Source of the DNA: Frankia sp. AgB32
Lineage (GTDB): Bacteria > Actinomycetota > Actinomycetes > Frankiales > Frankiaceae
Reading direction: 5' to 3'
NCBI RefSeq assembly: GCF_023243045.1
Contig: NZ_JALKFX010000042.1
Coordinates: 1 to 54,633 of the forward strand
DNA: 54,633 nucleotides
Part shown: in pieces, positions 8,938 through 18,177 of the stretch
How positions within the stretch are numbered: position 1 is the first letter of the stretch
Layout: each line of letters begins with the position of its first letter
Notes under the pieces: model-generated
Database searches by the model: none
The model's input: the letters and a program-made list of their open reading frames with translations, nothing else
Told to the model about the DNA's origin: nothing
Position numbers and translations under genes: made by a program

Positions 8938-9966
8938 GTGCTTGATCTTCTCGGCCTCGACGGCGTCGCGTTGTCCGCCTACCGGCTCTGGTTGCGTCAC
9001 GGTTCGCTGGGTGTGGCCGATGTCGCGGAGCTTCTCGGAGAGCCGGCGCGCGACGTCGGTCAGGCCCGTGATCGTCTGCTTGAACTGGGGCTGCTGCTCG
9101 CCTCGCGGGAACGGCCCGGTCACTTCGTCGCGGTGCACCCCGAGGCCGGTCTGGACCATCTGCTCCAAGCCCAGCACGAACAACTCATCCGGCGCCATGA
9201 GCGGCTGGTGCGCGCACGCGCGCAGGTCAGCGTCTTCGTGTCCGACTACCTGGAGAGCCGACCGGATCCGGACGGCGTCGAGGTGCAGCGCATCGACAGC
9301 GTCGACCACGCGCGGGCGGAGCTGCTGGCGATCGTCGGACGGGCCGAACGTGAGGTCCTGACCCTGCGTATCCGACGTCGAGCGGCATCGACGCTGTCCA
9401 ACGATGTCATGCCGGTGGAGCTGCGCGCGCTGCGGCGAGGTGTGGTGATGCGTAGCGTACTGCCGCGCGCCACCCGCCAGGACGAGAACGGCGTCGGCTA
9501 CCTGCGCACCGTCGCCGCGCACGGGATGGACGCCCGTCTGCTGGATGACCCGCGGCTCGAGGCGACCACGGTCGACGGCCGGATCGCCCTCATCGGCCCC
9601 GCCCTCGGGGCCGCTCCCGGCCGTGGTGGCGGTCGCGGCGTTGGCGGCGGTCATGCCCTCCTCGTGCGCACGCCCGAACTCGCCTCCGTTCTGCGAACCC
9701 TGTTCGAGCAGGTCTGGGAGATCGCCGAGCCGATCAGCGGCGAACTGGCCGACGCGTCCGCGCCCGAGGCCGCGGACAATCCGTCCGACTCCGAACGACT
9801 GCTGCTGCGACTGCTCAGCCTCGGAGTCAAGGACGAGGCGGCCGCCCGTCACCTCGGCGTGTCCGTGCGCACCGTCCGGCGAATGATCGCGGACCTGATG
9901 ACGCGCCTCGACGCGCGCAGCCGATTCCAGGCCGGCACCCTGGCGACCCGCCGCGGCTGGCTCTGA
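8938..9966 (+). CDS. TrmB/LuxR-type helix-turn-helix transcriptional regulator
   Basis: This 342-residue protein has two DNA-binding regions. An N-terminal TrmB-like winged helix covers about residues 5-65 (LSAYRLWLRHGSLGVADVAE, then LLEPARDV-like helices). A LuxR-type helix-turn-helix lies at the C-terminus (DEAAARHLGVSVRTVRRMIA). Between them is a domain resembling the phospholipase-D-like middle part of TrmB-type sensors (HARAELLAIVGRAEREVL). I prefer the GTG at 8938, preceded by GGGGAAGGG at a good distance. The GTG at 8818 overlaps the cvnD stop and would add 40 poorly conserved-looking residues. It is the last gene of the conservon operon and could be its transcriptional output. Confidence 0.8.
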   Translation: MLDLLGLDGVALSAYRLWLRHGSLGVADVAELLGEPARDVGQARDRLLELGLLLASRERPGHFVAVHPEAGLDHLLQAQHEQLIRRHERLVRARAQVSVFVSDYLESRPDPDGVEVQRIDSVDHARAELLAIVGRAEREVLTLRIRRRAASTLSNDVMPVELRALRRGVVMRSVLPRATRQDENGVGYLRTVAAHGMDARLLDDPRLEATTVDGRIALIGPALGAAPGRGGGRGVGGGHALLVRTPELASVLRTLFEQVWEIAEPISGELADASAPEAADNPSDSERLLLRLLSLGVKDEAAARHLGVSVRTVRRMIADLMTRLDARSRFQAGTLATRRGWL

Positions 9967-10484
9967 CCCCGCTGGCGCCGGCCGCTGGTTGATCGCGTCC
10001 GGGCGTGCACACGCACGCCCGGACCGGGCTGAACTCAACCGGTCGCGTTTTTGCTGGGTTGTGTTCTGCATGCGTACCAGTTGGCACCTGATTGCCGGGG
10101 CAGTTTGTTGCCAGACAGTTTCCGGGACGCCGGCAGCTTCTGGCCGCATGCTCTCGATGAGCCCAGCAGAGACCACCTCGAACGGGTGGTCGCGAAGGCA
10201 CGTCCGGCAGTCGCGTGACCGGCGTGCCCGCGAGCCTGTTCCGACCAGCCGACCCTGTGCAGCGTGTGATCTCCGGCAACGACGCCGACGCACGCATGTC
10301 CGCCATGCAGACCGTCAGACCGTCAGACCGCCACGCCGTCGTGCCTTATGCCGCCGCACCGCCAGATCCCGCGCTGCGCAGACCCCGCAGTGCCGCCCAA
10401 GCCGCCGCGCCCTCGTTTCGTCGCCGCAGCCGAAACGAGCCCGTGTCCGACGGCCCTGGCCCAGCACCCTACTAGGAGCATGTA
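9967..10484. other. Intergenic region ahead of the polyketide cluster
   Basis: Apart from the hairpin at 9997-10024, this 518-base stretch holds no gene I can support. At 10312-10330 the 8-base unit ccgtcaga is repeated in tandem two and a half times. The promoter of the polyketide cluster must lie here, but I could not identify -35/-10 elements with confidence. Confidence 0.4.
9997..10024 (+). terminator. Perfect 12-bp stem-loop ending the conservon operon
   Basis: GTCCGGGCGTGC and GCACGCCCGGAC are exact reverse complements around an ACAC loop. The structure begins 31 bases after the regulator stop. It has no U-tract but is strong enough to act as an actinobacterial terminator, separating the conservon from the polyketide cluster. 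Confidence 0.7.
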
Positions 10485-10862
10485 GTGCCCGCAGCCGCCG
10501 GATCGCAAACCTCGGCCGCCACCACTCCCGGAAAACGCACACATCGCACTCTGATCGTGGCAAGAATGAATCCCGCCGACGCCGATGCGGTCGCGGAGAC
10601 CTTCGCGGAGTCGGACGCGGGCGAGCTGCCCGTGATCGTCGGTGTCACCCGACGTGAGCTTTTCACTTTTCATGGATTGTACTTCCACCTCATCGACGCC
10701 TCGGCGGACGTCGCGCCGGCGGTCGCGAACGTGCGCGAGCATCCGCTTTTCGTCGACGTGAACCGCAAGCTGGACCAGTACATCACCGCCTACGACCCGG
10801 CGACCTGGCGCGGCCCGGCCGACGCGATGGCCCGGAGCTTCTACCACTGGTCGGCCGACTGA
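10485..10862 (+). CDS. TcmI-family type II polyketide cyclase
   Basis: This 125-residue protein is a TcmI/WhiE-ORFVII-type polyketide cyclase, a small dimeric ferredoxin-like-fold protein that guides late ring closure of aromatic polyketides. Typical features are HRTLIVARMNPADADAVAE at the start of the fold, ESDAGELPVIVGVTRRELF, FHGLYFHLID, and the ending PATWRGPADAMARSFYHW. The GTG at 10485 has an AGGAG site six bases upstream. The roughly 20-residue Ala/Thr-rich start is longer than usual. It is the first gene of a same-strand polyketide cluster running to 16636. Confidence 0.88.
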   Translation: MPAAAGSQTSAATTPGKRTHRTLIVARMNPADADAVAETFAESDAGELPVIVGVTRRELFTFHGLYFHLIDASADVAPAVANVREHPLFVDVNRKLDQYITAYDPATWRGPADAMARSFYHWSAD

Positions 10863-11094
10863 CCGCTCCACCGCGGGACCGGTGGGGCCCGCGCGCGCCC
10901 ACCGCCTTGCGTGGCGGCGCCCCGTCCACCCGATCTCCCGCGAGCCGCATATAGAGGTCGCTGGTGGTTTCGCGCCGCGTCTCGTCGCGATCCGCCGATT
11001 CTCGCCGGCCCGGTCCGTCGCCCCACCCGGCGCCCCCCGTTCCGTGAGAAGTCATGCCCGAGCAGCCCCAGGACGATCCAGCAAGGAGCTTTTC

Positions 11095-11352
11095 ATGCCC
11101 CAGGAATGGACCGCCGACGCACTCCTCGACTTCCTCGTCGACCAGGTCGGACTCCCGCAGGAGGACCGCCCGAGCACCCTCATGGTGAGCCTGACCGACA
11201 TTGGTCTCGACTCGTTGGCATACCTGCACCTGTCCGCCGAGGTGGCCGACGTGTTCGGCGTCGACCTGCCCGCCGAGATGATTCCGGGGCAGTCGCTCGC
11301 CGAGATCCTCGACACCGTCAACGCGGCCCTCGGGGAGCGCGAGCCGGTCTGA
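11095..11352 (+). CDS. Acyl carrier protein of type II PKS
   Basis: This 85-residue acyl carrier protein carries the growing poly-beta-ketone chain on a phosphopantetheine arm. The attachment serine is Ser40 in DIGLDSLAYL. The rest is a four-helix carrier fold, with VFGVDLPAEMIPGQSLAEIL covering the helix 2-3 region. The ATG at 11095 has an AAGGAG site upstream; the open frame continues further upstream but is not carrier-like. It sits between the cyclase and aromatase genes, with 232 bases separating it from the cyclase gene. Confidence 0.92.
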   Translation: MPQEWTADALLDFLVDQVGLPQEDRPSTLMVSLTDIGLDSLAYLHLSAEVADVFGVDLPAEMIPGQSLAEILDTVNAALGEREPV

Positions 11353-11462
11353 TCCGAACATCCACCCCGTCGATCTTCTGTCCTGCACCTACCACGCCGT
11401 GACACCTGTGTATCCGTACCCGACGTCCGTCCCGGATTCCCTTTCCTAACCGCGGAGTAGCT

Positions 11463-11969
11463 GTGAGTGGGCACACCGACAACTCAATCCTCATCAACGC
11501 CGACATCGACACCGTCTGGACCATGACCAACGACCTGGAGTCGTGGCCGGACCTGTTCACGGAGTACGCGTCCATCGAGATCATCGAGGTGACCGGAAAC
11601 ACCTTCAGGTTCCGGCTGACCATGCGCCCGGACGAGAACGGCACCGTGTGGAGCTGGGTGTCGGAACGCACACTCGACCCGGTCGGCCGACAGGTGCGCG
11701 CCCACCGCATCGAAACCGGCCCGTTCGAGTACATGCACATTCACTGGACCTACGCCCCGGAGGGCATCGGTACCCGGATGCGCTGGGTGCAGGACTTCCA
11801 TCTGCGGCCCACCGCGCCCCGCAACGACGAGCAGATGACCGATCGCCTCAACACGAACACCGCGCGGGAGATGGCGGTGATCCGGGACAAGGTCGAACGG
11901 GCCGCCGCGGCCGGCTCGACCACACTGCTCGCTGACACATCGGCCGCCCCCGTGCCGGAACAGGTCTGA
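11463..11969 (+). CDS. Aromatase/cyclase, SRPBCC fold (WhiE ORFVI/TcmN N-terminal-like)
   Basis: This 168-residue protein is a single-domain SRPBCC (START-like) aromatase/cyclase that folds and aromatises the first rings of the polyketide. It opens with the family hallmark, an alternating strand followed by [20 protein letters not shown]. It continues with [29 protein letters not shown], and the C-terminal helix with [14 protein letters not shown]. It is the mono-domain form, as in spore-pigment clusters; clusters with a reduced starter often use a di-domain form. The GTG start at 11463 follows GCGGAG. It lies 110 bases after the ACP gene and 14 bases before the cupin gene. Confidence 0.88.
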   Translation: MSGHTDNSILINADIDTVWTMTNDLESWPDLFTEYASIEIIEVTGNTFRFRLTMRPDENGTVWSWVSERTLDPVGRQVRAHRIETGPFEYMHIHWTYAPEGIGTRMRWVQDFHLRPTAPRNDEQMTDRLNTNTAREMAVIRDKVERAAAAGSTTLLADTSAAPVPEQV

Positions 11970-11983
11970 GGAGGACGGCCCCG

Positions 11984-12457
11984 ATGGCATCCCCAGCGAT
12001 CGCGCCCCCGAAGGTCCTCTGCATCCACGATGTCGCCCCCAACCGGCGCCGCGGCGGCGACATCCGCACGCTGCTGTCACCGGCGACGGTCGGCTCGACG
12101 TCCGGATTCCTCGGCACTCTCACCCTGGAACCAGGCGAGTTCGTGACCGAGCACTGGCATCCCTACTCGGAGGAGTTCCTCTACTGCGTGCGCGGCGCCG
12201 TGACCGCACGCCTCGACGGCCAGGACCACGCTCTGCCCGCGGAGCACGGCGTCTGCGTGCCGATCGGGATGCGTCACCGCATCACCAACGACGGCGACCA
12301 GACGGCGTTCCTGGTGTTCCACCTCAGCCCGCTGGCGCCCCGTCCCGACCTCGGCCACGTCGACACCGAAGCGGTGCTCAACCCGGACGCGGCGCACACG
12401 CCGATCATCCGCTCCGGCCCGTGGGCCGAGGCGCTCCCGCCCGGATCCCGGCGGTGA
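11984..12457 (+). CDS. Cupin-domain protein of the polyketide cluster (WhiE ORFII-like)
   Basis: This 157-residue single cupin protein resembles the cupin found next to KS genes in spore-pigment clusters. Cupin motif 1 is [18 protein letters not shown], with two His and a Glu as likely metal ligands. Motif 2 includes [12 protein letters not shown], with the last His ligand. The protein probably binds a divalent metal, but its reaction in pigment clusters is not established. It ends within the KS-alpha start (GTGA overlap), indicating coupled translation. Confidence 0.85.
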   Translation: MASPAIAPPKVLCIHDVAPNRRRGGDIRTLLSPATVGSTSGFLGTLTLEPGEFVTEHWHPYSEEFLYCVRGAVTARLDGQDHALPAEHGVCVPIGMRHRITNDGDQTAFLVFHLSPLAPRPDLGHVDTEAVLNPDAAHTPIIRSGPWAEALPPGSRR

Positions 12458-13746
12458 GGCCGCCGCGCGAGGTGGCGGTCACCGGCATCGGGGTGGTCGC
12501 CCCGGGCGGGACCAACCGCAAGGAGTTCTGGACGCTGCTCACCGACGGCCGCACCGCGACGCGGCGGCTGTCGTTCTTCGACCCCGCGCAGTTCCGCTCC
12601 CAGGTCGCCGCCGAATGCGACTTCGACCCGGCGGCGGCAGGCCTGAGCGCCCAGCAGGTCGCCCGCAACGACCGGTTCGTGCAGCTGGCCCTGGCCGCGG
12701 CCCTGGAGGCGGTGGACGACAGCGGCCTCGACCTGCGGCCCGCCGGCACCGGCGGGCTCGGTGACGACGACGCCGGCCCGGTCGTGGGCGTGAGCATGGG
12801 CAGCGCCGTCGGCGCGACGACCCGGCTGGAGAACGAGTACGTCGTCGTGTCCGACTCCGGCCGGCACTGGGAGGTCGACCCGCGCTACGCCAGCTCGTTC
12901 CTCTACCACGCGCTCGTGCCGAGCTGCCTGGCCACCGAGATCGCCGACCGGTTCGGCACCCACGGGCCGGCGGCGGTGGTCTCCACCGGCTGCACGTCCG
13001 GCATCGACGCCGTGGGACACGGCGCGCAGCTCATCGCCGACGGCGAGGCCGACATCGTGATCGCCGGCGCCTCCGACGCGCCGATCTCCCCGATCTCCGT
13101 CGCCTGCTTCGACGCGATCCGGGCGACGACGCAGCACAACGACGATCCCGAACACGCCTCCCGCCCCTTCGACGCCAGCCGGGACGGCTTCGTGATGGGC
13201 GAGGGCGCCGCGGTCCTCATCCTGGAGGACGCGGCCGCGGCCCGTGCCCGCGGCGCGCATGTCTACTGCCACGTCGCCGGATACGCGTCCCGGTCCAACG
13301 CGTTCCACATGACCGGCCTGCGGCCCGACGGCGCCGAGATGGCCGAGGCGATCCGGATCGCGATGTCGGCCGCGCGGGTCAACCCCGACGACATCGACTA
13401 CGTCAACGCACACGGCTCGGGTACCAAGCAGAACGACCGGCACGAGACGGCCGCCTTCAAGCGGGCCCTGGGTCCGCGGGCCTACGGCGTGCCGGTCAGC
13501 TCGATCAAATCGATGATCGGCCACTCCCTCGGCGCCATCGGCTCGCTGGAGATCGCCGCCTGCGCCCTGACCATCGAGACCGACGTCGTCCCGCCGACGG
13601 CCAACTGGACGACGAGGGACCCGGTCTGCGATCTGGACTACGTGCCGAACGTGGCCCGTGACCACGCCGTCGACGTCGCCCTGTCGGTGGGCAGTGGCTT
13701 CGGCGGGTTCCAGTCCGCCGTCGTCCTCACCGGGCCGAACCGGTGA
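12454..13746 (+). CDS. Type II PKS ketosynthase alpha (KS-alpha)
   Basis: This 430-residue beta-ketoacyl synthase builds the polyketide chain by decarboxylative Claisen condensation of malonyl-ACP. The active-site Cys180 lies in [12 protein letters not shown]. The catalytic His320 is in [12 protein letters not shown], and Lys352/His357 are in [13 protein letters not shown]. All four catalytic residues are intact. The GTG at 12454 overlaps the cupin stop by four bases (GTGA). The product ends four bases inside the KS-beta gene, so the pair is translationally coupled, as in essentially all type II PKS clusters. Confidence 0.96.
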   Translation: MRPPREVAVTGIGVVAPGGTNRKEFWTLLTDGRTATRRLSFFDPAQFRSQVAAECDFDPAAAGLSAQQVARNDRFVQLALAAALEAVDDSGLDLRPAGTGGLGDDDAGPVVGVSMGSAVGATTRLENEYVVVSDSGRHWEVDPRYASSFLYHALVPSCLATEIADRFGTHGPAAVVSTGCTSGIDAVGHGAQLIADGEADIVIAGASDAPISPISVACFDAIRATTQHNDDPEHASRPFDASRDGFVMGEGAAVLILEDAAAARARGAHVYCHVAGYASRSNAFHMTGLRPDGAEMAEAIRIAMSAARVNPDDIDYVNAHGSGTKQNDRHETAAFKRALGPRAYGVPVSSIKSMIGHSLGAIGSLEIAACALTIETDVVPPTANWTTRDPVCDLDYVPNVARDHAVDVALSVGSGFGGFQSAVVLTGPNR

Positions 13747-15074
13747 GCGCGACCGCCGGAGCCGCTGTCGCGCACGCCGGGGAACGTCCCGCACCCGCAC
13801 CCGCACCCGCACCGGCGCCGGCGCCGCGCGAGCCGGGGTCGCCAACGTCCCGGCCGGTGGTGACCGGCCTCGGGGTGGTCGCGCCCAGCGGCATCGGGGT
13901 CGAGGAGTACTGGGCCTCGACGCTGCGCGGCGAGTTGCGCGTCGCCCCCATCACCCGGTTCGACCCGGCCCGCTACGACGCAACCCTCGCCGGTGAGGTC
14001 GTCGGATTCACGCCGGAGGAGCACGTCGACAAGCGGTACCTCGTGCAGACCGACCGCTGGACCTGGTTCGGGATGGCCGCGTCCAGGCTCGCCTTCGCCG
14101 ATGCCGGCTACGACCCGGCCGCCCACGATCCGTACGCGACGGCGGTCGTGTTCGGCAGCGGCTCGGGCGGCAACGACTTCGGGCAGCGGGAACTGCAACG
14201 CCTGTGGACACGGGGACGTACCGCCGTGAGCGTCTACCAGTCGATCGCCTGGTTCTACGCGGCGACCACCGGCCAGACGTCCATCCGGCACGGCCTCAAG
14301 GGGCCGTCCGGTGTCCTGGTCAGTGATGGTGCCGGCGGGCTCGACAGCCTCGCCCAGGCCAGGCGGGCGGTCCGCCGCGGCACCTCCGCCGTCCTCGCCG
14401 GCGCCGCCGAGGCGGGGCTCACGCCGTACGCGCTGACCTGCCATCTCTCCAGCGGGAGGGTGAGCACCGCGGCGTCGCCCGCCGACGGCTACAAGCCGTT
14501 CGACGCGCGGGCGAACGGCTACCTGCCCGGGGAGGGCGGCGCGAGTCTGCTCGTCGAGGACCCGGCGTCGGCGGCCGCGCGGGGAGCGTCCCGGATCTAC
14601 GGGGAGATCGCGGGCTACGCCGCCACGCATGACGGCGGCGACGACCGCGGGCCCGTGGCGGGCGGCCGCTGGCTGGCGACGGCCATGCGGCGGGCGCTGG
14701 CCGATGCCGACCTGCGACCTGACGACATCGATGTCGTCTTCGCCGACGGTGCCGGTTCCGTCGACCTCGACGCGCGGGAGGCGGCGGCGATCCGCGCGGT
14801 GTTCGGCGACCGGCCGGTGCCCGTGACAGCGCCCCAGGGCCTGATCGGCCGGCTGTGCGCCGGCGGCTCGGCGCTCGCCGCGGCCACGGCGCTGCTGTCG
14901 ATCCGGGACGGTGTGATCCCCGCCGTGGGGAACCTGGACACCCCGCACCCCGATCACGGTCTCGACCTGGTGCGGGAGCCTCGCCAGACCCGGGTGCGGA
15001 CCGTGCTGGTCAACGCCCGAGGCTACGGCGGGTTCAACAGCAGCCTCGTGCTGCGTGCCGTCGAGCAGGGCTGA
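13743..15074 (+). CDS. Type II PKS chain-length factor (KS-beta)
   Basis: This 443-residue ketosynthase homologue partners KS-alpha as the chain-length factor, which sets polyketide size. The active-site Cys is absent. The corresponding position, Gly196, lies in [17 protein letters not shown]; most chain-length factors have Gln there, which makes this one unusual. An N-terminal extension of about 35 residues contains an Ala-Pro repeat before the fold starts at [13 protein letters not shown]. The gene overlaps KS-alpha by four bases (GTGA) and is followed by 133 bases before the reductase gene. Confidence 0.94.
   Translation: MSATAGAAVAHAGERPAPAPAPAPAPAPREPGSPTSRPVVTGLGVVAPSGIGVEEYWASTLRGELRVAPITRFDPARYDATLAGEVVGFTPEEHVDKRYLVQTDRWTWFGMAASRLAFADAGYDPAAHDPYATAVVFGSGSGGNDFGQRELQRLWTRGRTAVSVYQSIAWFYAATTGQTSIRHGLKGPSGVLVSDGAGGLDSLAQARRAVRRGTSAVLAGAAEAGLTPYALTCHLSSGRVSTAASPADGYKPFDARANGYLPGEGGASLLVEDPASAAARGASRIYGEIAGYAATHDGGDDRGPVAGGRWLATAMRRALADADLRPDDIDVVFADGAGSVDLDAREAAAIRAVFGDRPVPVTAPQGLIGRLCAGGSALAAATALLSIRDGVIPAVGNLDTPHPDHGLDLVREPRQTRVRTVLVNARGYGGFNSSLVLRAVEQG
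13788..13826 (+). repeat. Hexameric repeat encoding an Ala-Pro linker in KS-beta
   Basis: The unit cccgca (drifting to ccggcg) is repeated about six times and encodes alternating Pro-Ala near residues 16-28 of KS-beta. It is a low-complexity in-frame repeat prone to length change. Confidence 0.8.
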
Positions 15075-15207
15075 CCTCACGCGCCGAGGTTGCCCTCCGG
15101 GCCCGGCCCTGCCCTGCCCTGACGCCGCACGTGCCGGCCCGATTCCGATCCCGATCCTTCGACGTCCGAAACCCGATTGTTCTTTTGACTCAGGAGACGA
15201 GACAGCG

Positions 15208-15945
15208 ATGTTCCCAGACCTGGCCGGGCGACGAGCCCTGGTAACCGGCGGTACCCGTGGCATCGGCCGAGCCGTCACGCTCGGTCTCGCCCGAGCCGGC
15301 GCCACGGTCGTCGTCGGTCACCAGCGGGAGAGCGAGGAGGCCGAGAGCCTGCGCCGCGAGCTGAAGGCCACCGGCAAGGACCACCTGCTCGTGCAGGCCG
15401 ATGTGGCCGATCCGGCGCAGATCGGGGAGTTGATCGAGGCCACCGGCACCCACCTCGGCGGCCTCGACATCGTCATCAACAGTGTCGGCACCATCAGTCA
15501 CATCCCGTACGCCCAGCTGCCGATCGAGGCCTGGACGCAGGTGCTGGCCACCAACCTCACCGCCACCCACCTGGTCACCCAGGGCGCCCTGCCGCTGCTC
15601 GGCGACTCGGGCTCGGTGGTCAACATCGGCTCCGGCGCCGGGCTCGTCGGCGTGCCGCTGCGCGCCCACTACACCGCTGCGAAGACCGGCCTGATCGGGC
15701 TGACCCGGTCCCTGTCGAAGGAACTCGGCGCCAAGGGCATCCGGGTCAACCTGGTCTCCCCAGGCGTCATCGAGACCGATCAGGCCGCCGGCATGCCCGA
15801 GGCGGCCCGGGCCGCGTACACCAACCGCATCCCGCTGGGCCGGCTCGGCGAGGCCGACGAGGTCGCCGCGGTCGTGCTGTTCCTGGCCAGTGACGTCTCG
15901 TCCTATGTGAACGGCGCCACCTTCACCGTCGACGGAGGAATCTGA
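15208..15945 (+). CDS. Short-chain dehydrogenase, 3-oxoacyl-ACP reductase type (cluster ketoreductase)
   Basis: This 245-residue classical SDR of the FabG type probably uses NADPH to reduce a keto group of the polyketide or its starter. The cofactor loop is TGGTRGIG at about residues 13-20. The structural motif reads NSVG instead of the usual NNAG. The catalytic Ser is in NIGSGAG, the catalytic Tyr/Lys in HYTAAKTG, and the protein ends in FTVDGGI. The ATG at 15208 follows AGGAG. It overlaps the next gene by one base (TGATG). Unreduced spore-pigment pathways lack a ketoreductase, so its presence suggests a different product. Confidence 0.88.
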   Translation: MFPDLAGRRALVTGGTRGIGRAVTLGLARAGATVVVGHQRESEEAESLRRELKATGKDHLLVQADVADPAQIGELIEATGTHLGGLDIVINSVGTISHIPYAQLPIEAWTQVLATNLTATHLVTQGALPLLGDSGSVVNIGSGAGLVGVPLRAHYTAAKTGLIGLTRSLSKELGAKGIRVNLVSPGVIETDQAAGMPEAARAAYTNRIPLGRLGEADEVAAVVLFLASDVSSYVNGATFTVDGGI

Positions 15946-16289
15946 TGACCGCGACCCCGCCCTTCCGGATCATGCTGACGATGCGGATCCACCCGGGCCG
16001 CGAGGCCGAGTTCGAGCGCACCTGGCTGAACATCGGCGACGTGGTCACGTCCCATCCCGCCAACCTCGGCCAGTGGCTGGTCCGCTCCGAGGAGGAGTCG
16101 AGCACTTACTACATCGTCAGTGACTGGGTCGACGAGGCCAAGTTCCGCGAGTTCGAACGCAGCGACCGGCATCTGAAGCACCGGCAGGCCCTGCACCCGT
16201 TGCGGGCCAGCGGTTCCATGGTCACGGGCAGCGTGCTGACGCATCTGTGTGGCGCCGCCGCCACCGCGCCGGTCGCGGCGGTCGGCTAG
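15945..16289 (+). CDS. ABM-fold small monooxygenase-like protein
   Basis: This 114-residue protein fits the antibiotic biosynthesis monooxygenase (ABM) fold, a dimeric ferredoxin-like fold. In aromatic polyketide pathways such proteins act as cofactor-free anthrone oxygenases or cyclase helpers. Visible features are the first strand FRIMLTMRIHPGREAEFERT, then LGQWLVRSEEESSTYYIVSD and the Trp/Phe-rich WVDEAKFREFERS. The ATG is coupled to the ketoreductase stop (TGATG). Whether it is an oxygenase or a cyclase cannot be decided from sequence alone. Confidence 0.78.
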   Translation: MTATPPFRIMLTMRIHPGREAEFERTWLNIGDVVTSHPANLGQWLVRSEEESSTYYIVSDWVDEAKFREFERSDRHLKHRQALHPLRASGSMVTGSVLTHLCGAAATAPVAAVG

Positions 16290-16291
16290 CC

Positions 16292-16636
16292 GTGGTCGCC
16301 GAGCCGACGGTCCGGGTGATGATCTGGGCGATCGATCCGCCGGACGACCCGGGCGCCGTGGAGCGGGCCTACCACGAGATCAGCTCGAAGCTGGTCGGCA
16401 CCGAAGGCCTGCTCGGCAACACACTGCAGCGATCGGCGGCCGATCCGCGCCACCACGTGGTGGTCAGTGCCTGGGCCGGCATGAGCCAGTTCACCGCCTG
16501 GGAACAGGGCACGAGCCACCGCGGCACCACCTCACCGCTGCGGCCGCTGCAGGACCCCGACCGCCGTCCGATGATCTACATCGAGGCGGCCGCGTACGGT
16601 CCGACCGGCGCGTTCGACCAGCCACCCACCGGCTGA
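16292..16636 (+). CDS. Second ABM-fold small protein of the polyketide cluster
   Basis: This 114-residue protein begins at a GTG two bases after the preceding stop. It again shows an ABM-like pattern: VRVMIWAIDPPDDPGAVER, then GTEGLLGNTLQRSAADPRHH, VVVSAWAGMSQFTAWEQG, and a Pro-rich end. The LGN-LQ-S and SAW-F-WE spacing is typical of heme-degrading/monooxygenase-like dimers. Two consecutive ABM genes suggest two oxidation or cyclisation steps, or a heterodimer. It is the last gene of the cluster. Confidence 0.72.
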   Translation: MVAEPTVRVMIWAIDPPDDPGAVERAYHEISSKLVGTEGLLGNTLQRSAADPRHHVVVSAWAGMSQFTAWEQGTSHRGTTSPLRPLQDPDRRPMIYIEAAAYGPTGAFDQPPTG

Positions 16637-16648
16637 CCAACGCGCGTG

Positions 16649-16665
16649 CCGCCGTCGCCCGGCGG
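16649..16665 (+). terminator. Short stem-loop after the polyketide cluster
   Basis: CCGCCG and CGGCGG form a 6-bp GC stem around TCGCC, 12 bases after the last stop of the cluster. It is short and without a T-run, so it is only a candidate terminator. Confidence 0.35.
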
Positions 16666-16759
16666 AAGAGGCGCTCGGACCGGTCCCATCCGCAGGCCGG
16701 GGTCGGTCCGAGCCGTCGGGACGCACCGTGCTGCCGCCCGGCCGGCGGGAGTCGGGAGG

Positions 16760-17762
16760 TCACCCTTGTACGTCACGATGCGTGTCGGCGGGCGCCAGAT
16801 CGAGTCGAAGCCCCTTGAAGATGGGATGGCGCAGCCGTCCCTCGGTCGTCCGGGAGCCGAACTCGACGTCGGCGATCATCTGTGGCTCCACCCAGACCGC
16901 CGTACGGCCGACCTCGGCGGGAACGTCGCGGAAGGGCGGGTCGGCCCGGCGCAGGAGAGCCAGGGCGGTGGCCAGCCGATCCAGCATCGCCTCGGTGAGA
17001 CCGGAGCCGACCTGGCCCGCATAGCGCGGACCGCTGGGCGCTGCGGTGCCGACGAGCAGCGCGCCGATCTGGTCCGCTCGGCGACCAAGACCGACTCCCA
17101 ACCGCCGATGAGGACGCTCTGACGTCGGGTGTGCCGAATCTTCACCCAGTCGGCTGAGCGACGTCCGGCTGATACAGGGAGCCACGTCGTTTCGCGACGA
17201 CGCCCTCCAGCCCCGCCTGGCCGGTGGCGGCCAGCACCTCGCGGCCCGTTCCTTCCAGCTCCTCGGACAGGTGCAGCCGGCCGGGCCCGGCGAGCGCCGC
17301 CAGCAGCGCGCGCCGTTCGGCATAGGGCAACCCCATGGTGGAATGCCCTTCGAGAAAGAGCAGGTCGAACACGAGGTAGCGGACCGGGATCGCGGCAGCG
17401 CCCCGGCGGGCGAGCGCCGGGCTGGCGACGTGCACGCGATGACTCAGCCGTTCGAAGTCAGGACTGCCCGTCGGGCCGAAGGCGACGACCTCTCCGTCGA
17501 GAATCACCTGTGCCCTGTCCAGCGCCGGGCCGAGGGCGCCAAGCTCGGGGAGGACCGCGGACACGGGCAGCCCGCTGCGTGTGCGCAGGCGGGCCCGCCC
17601 TCCGTCGACGAAGGCCAGCAGACGGACACCATCCCACTTGACCTCGTAGGCCCAGTCCGGCCCATCCGGTGCGGTCAGCGCCGGCGTGGCGAGCATCGGC
17701 TCGATCCGGGCGGGCATCGGCTCCGCGTCGGGAGCCCCGGACGACGCGACGCGACGCACCAT
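16760..17762 (-). pseudogene. ATP-dependent DNA ligase (LigC/LigD-type), broken by two frameshifts
   Basis: The reading starts at an ATG at 17762 (GGAG just upstream) and encodes an ATP-dependent DNA ligase adenylation domain. The nucleotidyl-lysine motif is YEVKWDGVR, followed by LDGEVVAF, YLVFDLLFLEGHSTMG and GLEGVVAKRRGSLY. Near 17160 the frame fails. The sequence continues in the second frame as SADWVKIRHTRRQSVLIGGW. Near 17091 it shifts again into the third frame as GLGRRADQIGALLVG and on to EVEFGSRT and LRHPIFKGLRLD. Each shift equals one missing base. All segments of a roughly 330-residue ligase are present in order. Either this is a recent pseudogene or there are two sequencing errors in GC-rich DNA. 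Confidence 0.85.
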
Positions 17763-18177
17763 CACGCTCCGATCCTCCGGCCTCGGGTGGGGCAGGCCGC
17801 TGTACCCCGGCCGTCGGCCACTGCGGCGGCACCAGCGCGAGCCCGGCCCGCGTCGTCGCTGCGTGGCCGTGGGGGAGTTGACCTGCAACGGTTTTCGCGA
17901 ACGTCGCAGGCGCGTTCACCCTGCGGTGTACCCGCTGACCGGCGTCGGGCGCCTTCGTCCGGCGGTCCTGCCGTGGTGGTTCCGCTCCGCGAGGTCGGTT
18001 GCCCCGCGGCAGATGCGCTCGACGTGACCGGCCGTGCGGTTCACGGCGCCATGAGGCGCCACTGCGTGGCAATTCGGCGCCCTGGTGTAGAAATGCGCCG
18101 TCCGTCTGGAGGCGCTGGCAGGCGGCGGTCAGCGGTGCTGACGACCGTTCCGGACGGCGCGCTTTCGGGAGATGTGG

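Noticed and set aside
16760-17323. Separate small gene on the minus strand
   Set aside because: Its C-terminal part is the OB-fold of the DNA ligase and its first part is out-of-frame ligase sequence. It is a piece of the frameshifted gene.
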